64,000 nt of DNA from G965230065 sp965230065 (GCA_965230065.1 OZ245942.1:4650001-4714000); one strand, 5' to 3'; counted from the stretch's first letter, positions 8,741 to 18,407 are shown. The notes: generated by a model from the letters alone, not told the origin. A program made the numbers and translations.

Positions 8741-9814
8741 ATGAACAAAAAAGACTATAAACATTACCAGATAGAAGACTTTCTTACCGATGATGAGTTC
8801 AAGCGGTGGGTATTGGAACGCGATAAATCGCTAAACCAGTTTTGGGAAAAGTGGATAGAAGCACATCCTGAAAAAAAAGCGAGCGTTTACAAAGCCCGGG
8901 AAATTTTGCAAAGACTTAGTTTTACTCACCACACCATTGATGACTGCGAACAGGAAAAGGTGTTGGAACAAGTGCTGCAAGGACAAAAATCTTCCCGGTT
9001 TGAAGCCTCTGTGAATGCTGCCCCCAACAAGCCTGTTGCTCTGATAACTTCAAAATGGTGGCTAAAGGTAGCCGCTTCCCTGCTGTTGTTAGGCTGTATT
9101 TTCATTTTAGAAAGGTTAGCTACCCAAGACCCGAAGCCTGCAGAGCAAGTAGCTAAAGTAAAGAACATCACCCGCTCCCTGCCCAAAGGACAGAAGCTCA
9201 CAATGATGCTGCCCGACGGTTCGAGGGTACACCTGAACGCCGAAAGCTCTATTACCTACCCAGAAAAGTTTGGGGATAATACCCGAACAGTTACCCTCAC
9301 TGGTGAAGCTTATTTTGATGTGGTGAAGAACAAAGAAAAGCCTTTTATTGTGCATACGGGCCAGGTGGAAGCTATTGTGCTGGGTACCTCTTTCAATGTG
9401 AATGCATTTCCGGAACAGGATGAAATAGCTGTTTCACTGGTAACTGGTAAAGTAAAGGTATTGCCAAAGTCAGACGGTCAGCACAGTGTAAAGGAAGTTG
9501 TCCTAATAAAAGGAGAAAAAGTTACAATTGATAAAGCTACTTCCCAAATGGTGAAATCATCTTTTGATATAGAAACCGAAGTGGGCTGGAAAGACGGTGT
9601 ACTGGTATTTGCTGAAGATGACTACAAAATGGTAATGGACAAACTTGAGCGCTGGTACGGGGTAGCTTTTGAGGCCTACAACCAGCCCGGTGAAAAATGG
9701 AAAATCAAAGGCAGGTTTGATAACCTAAGCCTGGAAGAAGTGCTGGAGAATTTGAAATATACCCACAAAATCAATTATAAAATAGAGAAGAAAACCGTCT
9801 ACCTAAATTTCTAG
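8741..9814 (+). CDS. FecR-family anti-sigma factor
   Basis: Membrane-spanning regulator that holds the upstream ECF sigma factor inactive until the cognate outer-membrane transporter signals. The cytoplasmic N-terminal part (residues 1-105, sigma-binding) is followed by one transmembrane helix (KWWLKVAASLLLLGCIFIL, about 106-124). The periplasmic FecR domain begins with KGQKLTMMLPDGSRVHLNA and includes VTLTGEAYFDVVKNKEKPF and AIVLGTSFNVNAF. The C-terminal DUF4974-type domain is at about 285-357. Length 357 aa is normal. It is 143 bp upstream of a SusC gene that has the matching STN domain. Confidence 0.93.
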   Translation: MNKKDYKHYQIEDFLTDDEFKRWVLERDKSLNQFWEKWIEAHPEKKASVYKAREILQRLSFTHHTIDDCEQEKVLEQVLQGQKSSRFEASVNAAPNKPVALITSKWWLKVAASLLLLGCIFILERLATQDPKPAEQVAKVKNITRSLPKGQKLTMMLPDGSRVHLNAESSITYPEKFGDNTRTVTLTGEAYFDVVKNKEKPFIVHTGQVEAIVLGTSFNVNAFPEQDEIAVSLVTGKVKVLPKSDGQHSVKEVVLIKGEKVTIDKATSQMVKSSFDIETEVGWKDGVLVFAEDDYKMVMDKLERWYGVAFEAYNQPGEKWKIKGRFDNLSLEEVLENLKYTHKINYKIEKKTVYLNF

Positions 9815-9838
9815 AATATGCGACGCTGTAAAGAAAAA

Positions 9839-9912
9839 AGCCGGAACACTTTTTATGATTCCGGCTAACATAAACTTCATTGTTTCCATTGGCAGAACGG
9901 CCATTCTGCCAA
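9839..9912 (+). promoter_or_regulatory. two tandem hairpins between fecR-like and susC genes
   Basis: The spacer contains AGCCGGAA/TTCCGGCT (9839-9866) and TTGGCAGAA/TTCTGCCAA (9889-9912). Neither is followed by a T run. They may end or attenuate the regulator transcript before the transporter gene, or be a processing site; the function is not proven. Confidence 0.45.
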
Positions 9913-9957
9913 ATACTCATAAAGTTTACATGATTGTTTTACTAAACACCTAAAGTT

Positions 9958-12900
9958 ATGAAAAAACCATTACTAAGGCTACTTATGCTTAGCTCAAAAT
10001 TTATCCTGTACGGAACATTCGCCCAATGCCTTTTATGGGGCGTGTTGCTGGCACACGAGGGTGGTGCACAGGGCAATGAAAAGGTAGAAAGCGTGAGGGA
10101 AGCTGTAATTTCCCTCTCTTTGCCCAATGCCAGTGTAGAAGAGGTATTCTCAGCCATTGAGCAAAAAACCAATTACCAGTTTTTTTACGACAAACAATTT
10201 ATCGATCCTGCCTTGCGGGTAAATATTCGCGCCAGAAAGGAGAAAGTAAGTGAAGTGCTGTTAACATTATCACGGGAAGCCAAATTGAAATTTAAGCAGG
10301 TGAACCAGGTCATAAATGTTTCGCTTATCGAGAAACAGCAAAAGCCAGAAGAGGAAAACCTGGAAGTTGTTTTACAGGTCATCACGGTTTCAGGAAAAAT
10401 AACTTCTGAAGAAGACGGGGAAGGGCTGCCCGGTGTGAACGTGCTGATAAAAGGAACCAACACAGGTACAGTTACTGATATAGAGGGTAACTATAAAGTG
10501 GAAGTGCCCGGTTCTGATGCTGTTTTGGTATTTAGCTCAATTGGTTACCTCACCCAAGAAATTGAAGTAGGGAACCAAACCGTAATTAACCTCACACTGG
10601 CTCCCGATATTAAGTCTTTGGCAGAGATTGTAGTTGTAGGATATTCCACAAAAAAAGCCGGCGAACTGACGGGCGCAATTTCAACGGTCGGGGCTGAAGA
10701 CATAAAGGATATGGTGGCCGTTAACGCTGCAGATGCATTAAAAGGAACCACATCGGGAGTTAATATCATAGATGCGAGTACACCCGGGGGAGATCCAATT
10801 ATCCGGGTACGAGGACTGGGAACTATGAATAACAATGACCCGCTATGGATTGTGGATGGAGTTCCAAATTCCAGAGTAAACCCTGAAAACATCGAGTCAA
10901 TTTCCATATTGAAAGATGCTGCGGCGCAGGCAATTTATGGCGCCAGGGCTGCAAATGGTGTTATCCTGGTTACTACAAAGTCAGGCAAAAAAAATCAGTC
11001 CCTGCAGGTAAATGTCAATATCAAACAGGGTATTACACAAAATACCAACGAATTTGACTTATTGAATACAGCCGAGTATGGTGAGCTTTTGTGGCTGGAA
11101 GCTACCAACGAGAATGGGGGTACACTTCCCTCAGATTATAGCCACCCACAGTACGGAAGCGGACCGCAGCCCGTGATTCCGAACTACATCTGGCCTGCTG
11201 GTGCAAATGATGCAGATCCTTCAACGTATGATCCCAGGAGTAATATCATTATGGAGGCAAACAAACAAGGTACGGACTGGCTGGATGAAGCCAGTGGCAA
11301 TGGTACGTACAGCGAAGTTTCTGTAGGCCTGAACGGTGGTAGCGAGAACACAAATTATGCGTTCCAGGTTGGGTATTTAAAAGAAGACGGAATACTAAAA
11401 CATACTTCTTATGAACGGTATAATCTGCGTGCAAATGTTACTACAAATCCCACGAAATGGCTGGAAATCGGTGAGCGGGTAGCTCTTACCTACAGCCAGG
11501 ATAATGGTGATCAATCAAATAATGCAGAGGGATCGGTTTTTGGATGGATATATCGCATGCAACCCATAGTGCCAGTATACGATATTATGGGAAATTACGG
11601 AGGAACCCGGGCAACTGCGACAGGAAATGCCCGCAACCCTCTTTTTAGATTGGACAAAAATCAGTGGGATCAGACGCAGTTCATGCGGGCTACAGGCAAC
11701 GTCTATGCAAAAGCTGATATTCTGGATGGTTTATCATTTCAAACCCTTTTTGGTTTCAATTACAACACTGAGTTTTCAAAAGACCTCACCTACATTGAGT
11801 GGGCTGCGGCAGAAAGAGAGAACATTAATTCCTATAGTGAAGAAAATGACCATACCATTCAGTGGAATTGGTCCAATACACTGCAGTACTCCAATTCCTT
11901 CGGGTCGCATGATATCACTGCACTCGTCGGAACGGAAGCCATAGAAAATAATAATAGGACAAATTCTGCAGGTAGACAGGGGTACTTTTTGTCTAATCCT
12001 GATTTTTTTCAATTAGATGCAGGAACGGAAAACCAAACCAACAGCGGAAATTTAAGTGAATGGGCTTTGTATTCTTTGTTTGGCAGACTGAACTACCAGT
12101 TTGATAACAGATACCTGTTGGAGGCAGTTGTGAGAAGAGATGCTTCATCGCGTTTTGGCACCAATAATAACGCAGGTATATTTCCAGCCGTTTCTGTTGG
12201 CTGGAGAATTTCAGAAGAGAGTTTTATGGCCTTTTCCGACGGTTGGCTAAATCAGCTTAAAATAAGGGCAGGATATGGTGTTACGGGTAATGACCGAATT
12301 GGTAACTACAATTCCTATACCACCTATCGTTCGGAATTAGGGGGTAGTGCCTGGGGTAGGACCGGTGCCGATATTGGATCATACTATCCTATCGCCGGCG
12401 GAAATGAAACGGACGGTGCCGTAGGCTTTCGGCGAAATACCATCGGAAACGCTTTTGTTGAGTGGGAGAGTACCACCACCACCAATTTTGGATTTGATAT
12501 GACTTTCTTTGACAAGTTTGATGTTATGCTTGACATTTGGCAGCGCAATACAGAAGATATGCTATATCAGCAGCAGATTCCTGCAGTGGCAGGACGTGCA
12601 GACCCACCTTCAATTAACGTTGGTGAAATGAAAAATAAAGGTTTCGACCTTGAATTGGGATATAATGGTACTGCACTGGGAGGTGAATTGATGTATACGA
12701 TTGGTTTGAATGTTTCCCGATACAAAAACGAGTTGGTAAACCTTTCCGGGAATGATAACGAGTTCTTGTCGGGAGGCACTATCAGGGGGCAGGATTTTAC
12801 AAGAGCGGAAAAAGGTTCTGAATTTCCTTCCTTCTTCGGATATACCATCGATGGAATTTTCCAGAGCCAGGAAGAAGCTGATGACCATCCAGTGGTTACG

Positions 12901-13506
12901 GAGGAACCCTCTTATAATAAGGAAGGTGTATTCAAGATCAGCGATGTGAATGGTGATGGTCAAATAGATGCAGATGATCGTGGTTTCATTGGTTCTCCGC
13001 ATCCGGATTTCACAACCGGGTTTATCCTGAATGTAAGTTATAAGGGCTTCAACCTGTACACAAACTTATATGCAAGTGTGGGAAATGAAGTTGCGAATGC
13101 CATCAATCACATGATTGATTTTAACAAATTTCAGGGGAATAGAAGTACCAAAAGGTTGTATGAGTCCTACGGCAGTCCATATCTAAGCGATAATTCTCAA
13201 GCTGCAATGCCAATGGCGCGAATTAATGACGCAAGAGACCAGCTGCCGAGTACATACTTCATTGAAGATGGTTCATATTTGCGCATGCAAAATTTGCGTC
13301 TCGCATACGATTTTAAAAGGTTGTTTTCCAACAAGAATCTGTTTCGTAATCTAACTGTTTACTTCCATTCAACGAATCTGTTCACCATTACCCAATATAG
13401 TGGACTTGATCCTGAAATAGGTGCTTCGGGTATGAACACGGGTGTTGATAAGGGAGGTTGGCCAACACCGAGAAGATTCCTTTTCGGTTTACAATTCGGC
13501 CTATAG
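9958..13506 (+). CDS. SusC/RagA-family TonB-linked outer-membrane transporter with STN signalling domain
   Basis: Complete SusC (1182 aa) that imports oligosaccharides and signals to FecR. In order: signal peptide (1-37, ending LAHEGGAQG); STN secretin/TonB domain about 48-125 (ISLSLPNASVEEVFSAIEQ); carboxypeptidase-regulatory-like domain about 144-215 (VSGKITSEEDGEGLPGVNVL, VFSSIGYL); TonB-box-like EIVVVGYST at about 223-231; plug domain (GAISTVGAEDIKDM, RVRGLGTMNNNDPLWIVDGV, SISILKDAAAQAIYGARAAN); then the barrel. The STN domain is the part that contacts FecR-type anti-sigma factors, which agrees with the neighbouring regulator pair. A loop DVNGDGQIDADDRG is a calcium-binding-like stretch common in this family. 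SusD follows 25 bp downstream. Confidence 0.96.
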   Translation: MKKPLLRLLMLSSKFILYGTFAQCLLWGVLLAHEGGAQGNEKVESVREAVISLSLPNASVEEVFSAIEQKTNYQFFYDKQFIDPALRVNIRARKEKVSEVLLTLSREAKLKFKQVNQVINVSLIEKQQKPEEENLEVVLQVITVSGKITSEEDGEGLPGVNVLIKGTNTGTVTDIEGNYKVEVPGSDAVLVFSSIGYLTQEIEVGNQTVINLTLAPDIKSLAEIVVVGYSTKKAGELTGAISTVGAEDIKDMVAVNAADALKGTTSGVNIIDASTPGGDPIIRVRGLGTMNNNDPLWIVDGVPNSRVNPENIESISILKDAAAQAIYGARAANGVILVTTKSGKKNQSLQVNVNIKQGITQNTNEFDLLNTAEYGELLWLEATNENGGTLPSDYSHPQYGSGPQPVIPNYIWPAGANDADPSTYDPRSNIIMEANKQGTDWLDEASGNGTYSEVSVGLNGGSENTNYAFQVGYLKEDGILKHTSYERYNLRANVTTNPTKWLEIGERVALTYSQDNGDQSNNAEGSVFGWIYRMQPIVPVYDIMGNYGGTRATATGNARNPLFRLDKNQWDQTQFMRATGNVYAKADILDGLSFQTLFGFNYNTEFSKDLTYIEWAAAERENINSYSEENDHTIQWNWSNTLQYSNSFGSHDITALVGTEAIENNNRTNSAGRQGYFLSNPDFFQLDAGTENQTNSGNLSEWALYSLFGRLNYQFDNRYLLEAVVRRDASSRFGTNNNAGIFPAVSVGWRISEESFMAFSDGWLNQLKIRAGYGVTGNDRIGNYNSYTTYRSELGGSAWGRTGADIGSYYPIAGGNETDGAVGFRRNTIGNAFVEWESTTTTNFGFDMTFFDKFDVMLDIWQRNTEDMLYQQQIPAVAGRADPPSINVGEMKNKGFDLELGYNGTALGGELMYTIGLNVSRYKNELVNLSGNDNEFLSGGTIRGQDFTRAEKGSEFPSFFGYTIDGIFQSQEEADDHPVVTEEPSYNKEGVFKISDVNGDGQIDADDRGFIGSPHPDFTTGFILNVSYKGFNLYTNLYASVGNEVANAINHMIDFNKFQGNRSTKRLYESYGSPYLSDNSQAAMPMARINDARDQLPSTYFIEDGSYLRMQNLRLAYDFKRLFSNKNLFRNLTVYFHSTNLFTITQYSGLDPEIGASGMNTGVDKGGWPTPRRFLFGLQFGL

Positions 13507-13531
13507 TAAAGAACTACAGATTAACAAAAAA

Positions 13532-15307
13532 ATGAAACTAACAATGAAACGACTAAATATATTAAAAATCGCATTTTTCATCTTATGTGTAATTCCATTT
13601 TCATGTAATGAAGAAAAGTTTCTGGACAAGCAACCTCCCGGTACTGCGGCAGGTGATGCCATGGCGTCACCGGAAGGTGTGGAAGCCCTGCTGATTGGAG
13701 CCTATGACATGCTTACCGGTGATTGGAATGGGTTTGGGTCGTGTATGGCCACAGACTGGGTGTATGGTGATTGTTATTCGGATAATGCCTATAAAGGGTC
13801 TTCTGCCGGGGATCAGCCCTGGTTCAATGAGTTGGAGCGCTACTCCACTCCACCTGTTGGCCAATATATGGAAGATCGATGGCGTGACTGCTATAATGGC
13901 GTTACACGTGCCAATGACGTATTGACATTTCTATGGCAAACACCCTCAATTGCAACAGATCGCGCGATTGAGATTGAGGCAGAAGCCAAATTTCTTCGTG
14001 CCTGGTACCATTTTAAGGCAACCAAAATATGGGAGAATATTCCAGTTATATTGACTGAAGAAGAATCCGGTATGACTCCTGAGCAAGTGCCCAACGCCAG
14101 CCCTGGTTGGGATGAAATTGAAGCCGATCTGCAGTTTGCAATTGATAACCTCGATATCACACCTCCAAAGGGAGAGGTTGGCCGTCCGGATAAATGGGCA
14201 GCAATGGCAGTAAAAGCACATGTTCACCTTTTTCAAAATGAGTTTAACGAAGCAAAACCGCTGTTAGATGATATCATCGCGAACGGCGGATTTAGTTTGG
14301 CACCTGATTATAATGACAATTACCACTCAGAAACTGAAAACAATGTGGAATCCATATTTGAGATTCAAATTTCCACTACAGCTGCTGATGCCGGTGCCTT
14401 AAATGCGAACCAGCTGGGTATTGCTTTGCCGTCCTTATGGCGTGCAGCTCCGGGCGGAGTGGGGCGATCTGCGTGGGGTTTTTATCAGCCATCACAAGAC
14501 CTCTTCGAAGCGTTTCAAACAACTCCTGAGGGATTGCCTGTCCTGGATAAGGCAGGCCGCGACCCGCTTGAGAACGACATGGGATTGACAAGTGCGGATG
14601 AATTTATTCAAACTGATCATGAACTAGATCCACGGGTTGACTGGACCATTGCCAGGCGTGGGATTCCTGCAAACTTGTGGGGTATTTTCGAAGGAGCACA
14701 GCAGATAAGAGAGCAGTCCAACGGAGGTCCTTACCATACCCTGAAGTATATGCATTGGAACGATGGCGAATTAGAAACTGCAAGAGGTACAAATACACGT
14801 AATTTCCGGGCATATCGATATAGTCATGTCCTGTTATGGAGGGCTGAGGTTGCCGTTGAGGAAAATGATCTTGATTATGCCAGGGAGTTGGTTAATATGA
14901 TTCGAAACCGGACCAAGAATTCGCAGTTCGTGATGGGAAGGGTTACAGATTATACACTGGATACACAACCGGATCCCGCTGATATTGACTACACTCAATA
15001 TGCTGCAAATTATGTGATTTCCGAGTATCCTGCGGATGCAGCAGCCTTTCAAACGCAGGAAGAAGCCCGCAAGGCAGTTCGGGTGGAATCCAGGCTTGAA
15101 TTTGCTACCGAAGGCCATCGTTTCTTTGACCTAAGACGCTGGGGAATTGACAATGAGGTGCTGAATAACTACATCGAGGCCGACGTTCAATTTAGAACAT
15201 TCCTGCAAGGGGCGGCTTATGATCAAAATCAAGATGATTATTTCCCATTACCTCAGACGCAATTAGATCTGCAACCTGATGTTTTGGCGCAGGACCCAGC
15301 TTACTAA
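13532..15307 (+). CDS. SusD/RagB-family nutrient-binding lipoprotein
   Basis: Surface glycan-binding partner of the SusC just upstream. The chosen start is the ATG at 13532 (another at 13544); the frame is open further upstream into susC, but only from here is there a lipoprotein signal (IAFFILCVIPFSC). SusD signatures: EEKFLDKQPPG at the mature N terminus, AEAKFLRAWYHFKATKIWENIPV, RYSHVLLWRAEVAVEENDLDYARELVNMIRNR, and ESRLEFATEGHRFFDLRRWG. About 591 aa, at the large end for SusD. A strong terminator follows, closing the sigma/anti-sigma-controlled operon. Confidence 0.95.
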   Translation: MKLTMKRLNILKIAFFILCVIPFSCNEEKFLDKQPPGTAAGDAMASPEGVEALLIGAYDMLTGDWNGFGSCMATDWVYGDCYSDNAYKGSSAGDQPWFNELERYSTPPVGQYMEDRWRDCYNGVTRANDVLTFLWQTPSIATDRAIEIEAEAKFLRAWYHFKATKIWENIPVILTEEESGMTPEQVPNASPGWDEIEADLQFAIDNLDITPPKGEVGRPDKWAAMAVKAHVHLFQNEFNEAKPLLDDIIANGGFSLAPDYNDNYHSETENNVESIFEIQISTTAADAGALNANQLGIALPSLWRAAPGGVGRSAWGFYQPSQDLFEAFQTTPEGLPVLDKAGRDPLENDMGLTSADEFIQTDHELDPRVDWTIARRGIPANLWGIFEGAQQIREQSNGGPYHTLKYMHWNDGELETARGTNTRNFRAYRYSHVLLWRAEVAVEENDLDYARELVNMIRNRTKNSQFVMGRVTDYTLDTQPDPADIDYTQYAANYVISEYPADAAAFQTQEEARKAVRVESRLEFATEGHRFFDLRRWGIDNEVLNNYIEADVQFRTFLQGAAYDQNQDDYFPLPQTQLDLQPDVLAQDPAY

Positions 15308-15350
15308 GAAAATAGAATTTTGAAAAGTTACATCAACTAAATTTTAAAAA

Positions 15351-15386
15351 AGAGACTACAGGATTCATAACTGTAGTCTCTTTAAA
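15351..15386 (+). terminator. intrinsic terminator after second susD
   Basis: Perfect 11-bp stem AGAGACTACAG / CTGTAGTCTCT with a 9-nt loop and a short T run. Confidence 0.85.
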
Positions 15387-15491
15387 GTTTATAGATGCCA
15401 CCTGCCCCATCATTGTTTGGTACTTCTTGTTATTTGATGAGCATGCTAAAAATAAATCATGGGTATCAATTTCTCCTATACCGATGAGTGG

Positions 15492-15509
15492 AATTCAAAC
15501 GTTTGAATT
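15492..15509 (+). promoter_or_regulatory. LacI-type 18-bp palindromic operator candidate
   Basis: AATTCAAACGTTTGAATT is a perfect 18-bp palindrome with the central AAACGTTT typical of LacI/PurR/CcpA-class operators. It ends 4 bp before a -7 box, so a bound repressor would block RNA polymerase. It lies 66 bp before the next ATG. Confidence 0.6.
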
Positions 15510-15513
15510 TTAA

Positions 15514-15521
15514 TAACTTTG
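15514..15521 (+). promoter_or_regulatory. -7 promoter box (TAACTTTG) for the 15.6-18.4 kb pair
   Basis: TAACTTTG matches TAnnTTTG exactly and is 53 bp upstream of the ATG at 15575. The -33 region is replaced by or overlaps the palindrome just upstream, fitting a regulated promoter. Confidence 0.5.
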
Positions 15522-15574
15522 GGGAGTTTAGTATATAGCAGTATAGAATTGCTTAATACTTTACTTCTCAAAAT

Positions 15575-16864
15575 ATGAACCGAAGAAACCACTTAAAAAA
15601 CCTTGCCTTAACCGCTGGCAGCCTTGCGTTCTTACCAAATACATTGGCAAAAGCTTTCACCCATCTTGCCAAAGCCAAAACCATCCTACTGGCCTCCGAC
15701 TGGCAGTATTGGAACATTGGCGATATGACGCACACTACGGGCATTCTGCATTTGCTCAATCTTTACCTGCCCGATACGCAGATCATCCTCTGGCCCCGGC
15801 GGGAAGAAAGTCGACAGCAAGACCGCATGTTGATGCAAAATTTCCCTGACCTGAAAATAGTATACGGTGCCATCGATAAGGACGGCAACATGAACAGCGA
15901 ACCCGTGTTACAAGCCGCCGATCAAGCTGAATTTCTGTTGCATAGTTCAGGCTCTGGATTATCAGGAGCCAAACAAGTAGTTTGGTGGAAAGAAAATGTG
16001 AAGAAGCCTTATGGTTTTTACGGGGTTTCGGTGGTGTCTACCAACCATATGTACCGCGAACTCATCAGCAATGCTACCTTTATCTTCACCCGCGAAACCC
16101 AGTCGCTGATAGATATGAAAGAGGCCAACATTAAATGCAAAACAATGGAATTTGCACCCGACTCAACTTTTGCATCTCATGTGCTGGATGAAAAAAAAGC
16201 AATCCCTTATTTGCAAGCGAATGGCTTGGAATACAAGAAGTTCATTTGTGTGATTCCCCGCCTTCGGGTTACCCCTTACTTTGAGTTTACAAGCAGAACC
16301 TACACCGAGGAGCGGAAAAAGGAAATCACCGAGCTGAACAATGCCAAAAAAGAAGAAGACCACGCCAAAGCGCGGGAGGCTATCATCACCTGGGTGCGGC
16401 AAACCGGCAACCCTGTACTAGTATGCCCCGAAATGGTGTACCAGATAGGCATCATGGATGAACTCCTCATCAACCCATTACCCGAAGATGTAAAAAACAA
16501 AGTAATAAAACGCGATACCTACTGGCTGCCCGATGAAGCCTCTACCATTTATAAAAATGCCACAGCCCTGATCAGTTTTGAATGCCATTCACCCATTATG
16601 GCAGCATATAATGGCACTCCGGCCTTTTACCTTCGTCAGCCCGAAGACACCATCAAAGGACAGATGTGGTACGACATCGGCCTTTCCGACTGGGTATTCG
16701 AAATAGAACAAACCACCGGGGAACAAATATCCAACCGCCTTATGGAAGTGTATGATGATTATTCGAAATCCTGTCAGCATCTGGAAGCTGCAATGGATTA
16801 TGTGCGGGAGGTGCAGTATGAGTCCATGAGCCATATACGGGAATTTGTGAATAAACAGTCGTGA
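15575..16864 (+). CDS. polysaccharide pyruvyl transferase-family protein with export signal
   Basis: Member of the polysaccharide pyruvyl transferase superfamily (PF04230-like), about 429 aa. An N-terminal twin-Arg-like signal (MNRRNHLKNLALTAGSLAFL) precedes a Rossmann-like domain: ILLASDWQYWNIGDMTHTTG carries the N-x-GD nucleotide-site motif of the family, HSSGSGLSG and the later LISFECHSPIMAAYNGTPAF are the paired half-site motifs. Family members usually add ketal pyruvate to cell-wall or capsule sugars in the cytoplasm, so an exported version next to a GH88-like hydrolase is odd. It starts a two-gene operon (34-bp gap) behind the palindromic operator. The actual reaction is not known. Confidence 0.75.
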   Translation: MNRRNHLKNLALTAGSLAFLPNTLAKAFTHLAKAKTILLASDWQYWNIGDMTHTTGILHLLNLYLPDTQIILWPRREESRQQDRMLMQNFPDLKIVYGAIDKDGNMNSEPVLQAADQAEFLLHSSGSGLSGAKQVVWWKENVKKPYGFYGVSVVSTNHMYRELISNATFIFTRETQSLIDMKEANIKCKTMEFAPDSTFASHVLDEKKAIPYLQANGLEYKKFICVIPRLRVTPYFEFTSRTYTEERKKEITELNNAKKEEDHAKAREAIITWVRQTGNPVLVCPEMVYQIGIMDELLINPLPEDVKNKVIKRDTYWLPDEASTIYKNATALISFECHSPIMAAYNGTPAFYLRQPEDTIKGQMWYDIGLSDWVFEIEQTTGEQISNRLMEVYDDYSKSCQHLEAAMDYVREVQYESMSHIREFVNKQS

Positions 16865-16898
16865 GTATAAAGGATAATTATTATTTTAGCCAGCCTAT

Positions 16899-18407
16899 AT
16901 GCAACGAAGAAAATTTATCCACACAACGGCTGCCCTTTCAGGCAGTGCGTTTTTTGCACCTGGTCTTTTTCATAATTCTCTCTCATTAAAAAACCGGTAT
17001 CACAGATATATTGCGGATGCAGTAAATCATCCTGCCACGCCATTGCCTGCAAGAAAGCGGATTCCTCTGGGCTGGCCTGCCTTTCCTGTGCCCGTGTCAG
17101 GTACAGAAAAGGTAATACTTTCTTTTCCTGAACTGAAAACAAATGCCAAAGAAGTTTCATTTCGCCTCACTGCCGCTATCGATTTCAGGGAAGAAAAGGT
17201 AATCAGCCTCTACCTGCCGGAAAGTGGTGCAGAAATTGGAACCATGCAGATGATTTATGCCCATCCTTTCCAGCCGTTTGAAATATCAATTGATAAAAAA
17301 TGGTTGAAACCCATACAGCAGGAAGGGCTGGGTTTACGCATGGCGCAAGGCACCAAAGACGCCTGGTTTTTCCTGCCCGACACCAGCCGTACCGATAACC
17401 TGGGATTACAACCCCAACTATTGAAAGGCAAAAGCCCGGGTAAAGAAAAAGCCTTTATGGAAAACCTGTATTCTATGAACTCATTCAGCCCTTTCGGCTG
17501 GATGGGAGGGTGCGTACTGGATGGACTGCTGGAACTGCACCGCAACGGTTCACAGGAGGCTTTACAAATTTTAGAGTTACAATTGGGAAAATTTTTAGAT
17601 GATGAAAAAGGTATCATTTTTGAAAATCCGCACACTGAGCCGCTGGATGGTACTTTCAATAGCATTGAAGACTTTCTACCTTTTGCTGCCATTACTGCTT
17701 TGTATCCTGAGCACCCTGCTATTGACCAAGCCCTTGCCTTCTGCATGAAGAAGAAAAACCAGGAGGGAATCATCATGGGTGGGCGGCACCTAACTACCGA
17801 AGGTTGTTACACGGTAGCTTATCCCCTGGCTGAAATTGCCCGGAAAAGAAACGATGCCACACTGGCTGGCATCGCCCTGGATCAGATAAAATACCGGGCA
17901 AAGTATTTGGCCGAAAACAATGTTATTTACCAACGTGCTACCCTAAAGCATGAAAAAGCGTACCGGAATTGGGGCAGGGGAGCGGCCTGGTACTTGTTGG
18001 GCATGGTCAAAACCCTGCATGCATTGCAGGAAATGGAAGTAGATACCGGGGAATTGCAACAAATATTTACTGAAACCATGCGGTGGGTAATCCCTTTACA
18101 AAACAGGGAAGGTTTATGGTACGGATACCTTGACCGCCCCGAAACGGGTATAGATACTTCTACCACTGGTGGGATTGCCGCTGCCATCGCCTGGGGATGT
18201 AATGAAGGCTGGCTGCCCGCACCGTACAAAGCCTATGCAGAAAACGCTTACGAAGGCTTGTTGCAATACCTTACGCCCGATGGCTTCCTCACGCAGGTGT
18301 CGCAAATCAACCGGGGGGGTGAAGCCTTACAAACCAGTGGCTACCGGGTAATTACTCAATTTGGCATGGGCTTGCTGGCGCAGTTGAAAGCTGTTCTGGA
18401 GAAATGA
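16899..18407 (+). CDS. GH88/GH105-like unsaturated-uronyl (six-hairpin) hydrolase, exported
   Basis: Probable alpha/alpha six-hairpin glycosidase of the unsaturated glucuronyl/rhamnogalacturonyl hydrolase group, which removes the 4,5-unsaturated uronic acid left by polysaccharide lyases. The N terminus is twin-Arg-like (MQRRKFIHTTAALSGSAFFA). Residues about 40-190 form an unassigned beta-rich region and the barrel occupies about 195-500. Family-like motifs are NWGRGAAWYLLGMVKTL (compare RGxGWxxxAL), REGLWYGYLDRPETGIDTST and TGGIAAAIAWG. It is longer than the usual 370-400 aa because of the extra N-terminal region. It is cotranscribed with the pyruvyl-transferase-like gene. Assignment rests on motif resemblance, so the family is likely but not certain. 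Confidence 0.65.
   Translation: MQRRKFIHTTAALSGSAFFAPGLFHNSLSLKNRYHRYIADAVNHPATPLPARKRIPLGWPAFPVPVSGTEKVILSFPELKTNAKEVSFRLTAAIDFREEKVISLYLPESGAEIGTMQMIYAHPFQPFEISIDKKWLKPIQQEGLGLRMAQGTKDAWFFLPDTSRTDNLGLQPQLLKGKSPGKEKAFMENLYSMNSFSPFGWMGGCVLDGLLELHRNGSQEALQILELQLGKFLDDEKGIIFENPHTEPLDGTFNSIEDFLPFAAITALYPEHPAIDQALAFCMKKKNQEGIIMGGRHLTTEGCYTVAYPLAEIARKRNDATLAGIALDQIKYRAKYLAENNVIYQRATLKHEKAYRNWGRGAAWYLLGMVKTLHALQEMEVDTGELQQIFTETMRWVIPLQNREGLWYGYLDRPETGIDTSTTGGIAAAIAWGCNEGWLPAPYKAYAENAYEGLLQYLTPDGFLTQVSQINRGGEALQTSGYRVITQFGMGLLAQLKAVLEK

Noticed and set aside
13442..13531. Upstream extension of the second susD gene
   Set aside because: The extension overlaps the end of susC and hides the lipoprotein signal; ATG 13532 gives a proper SusD start.
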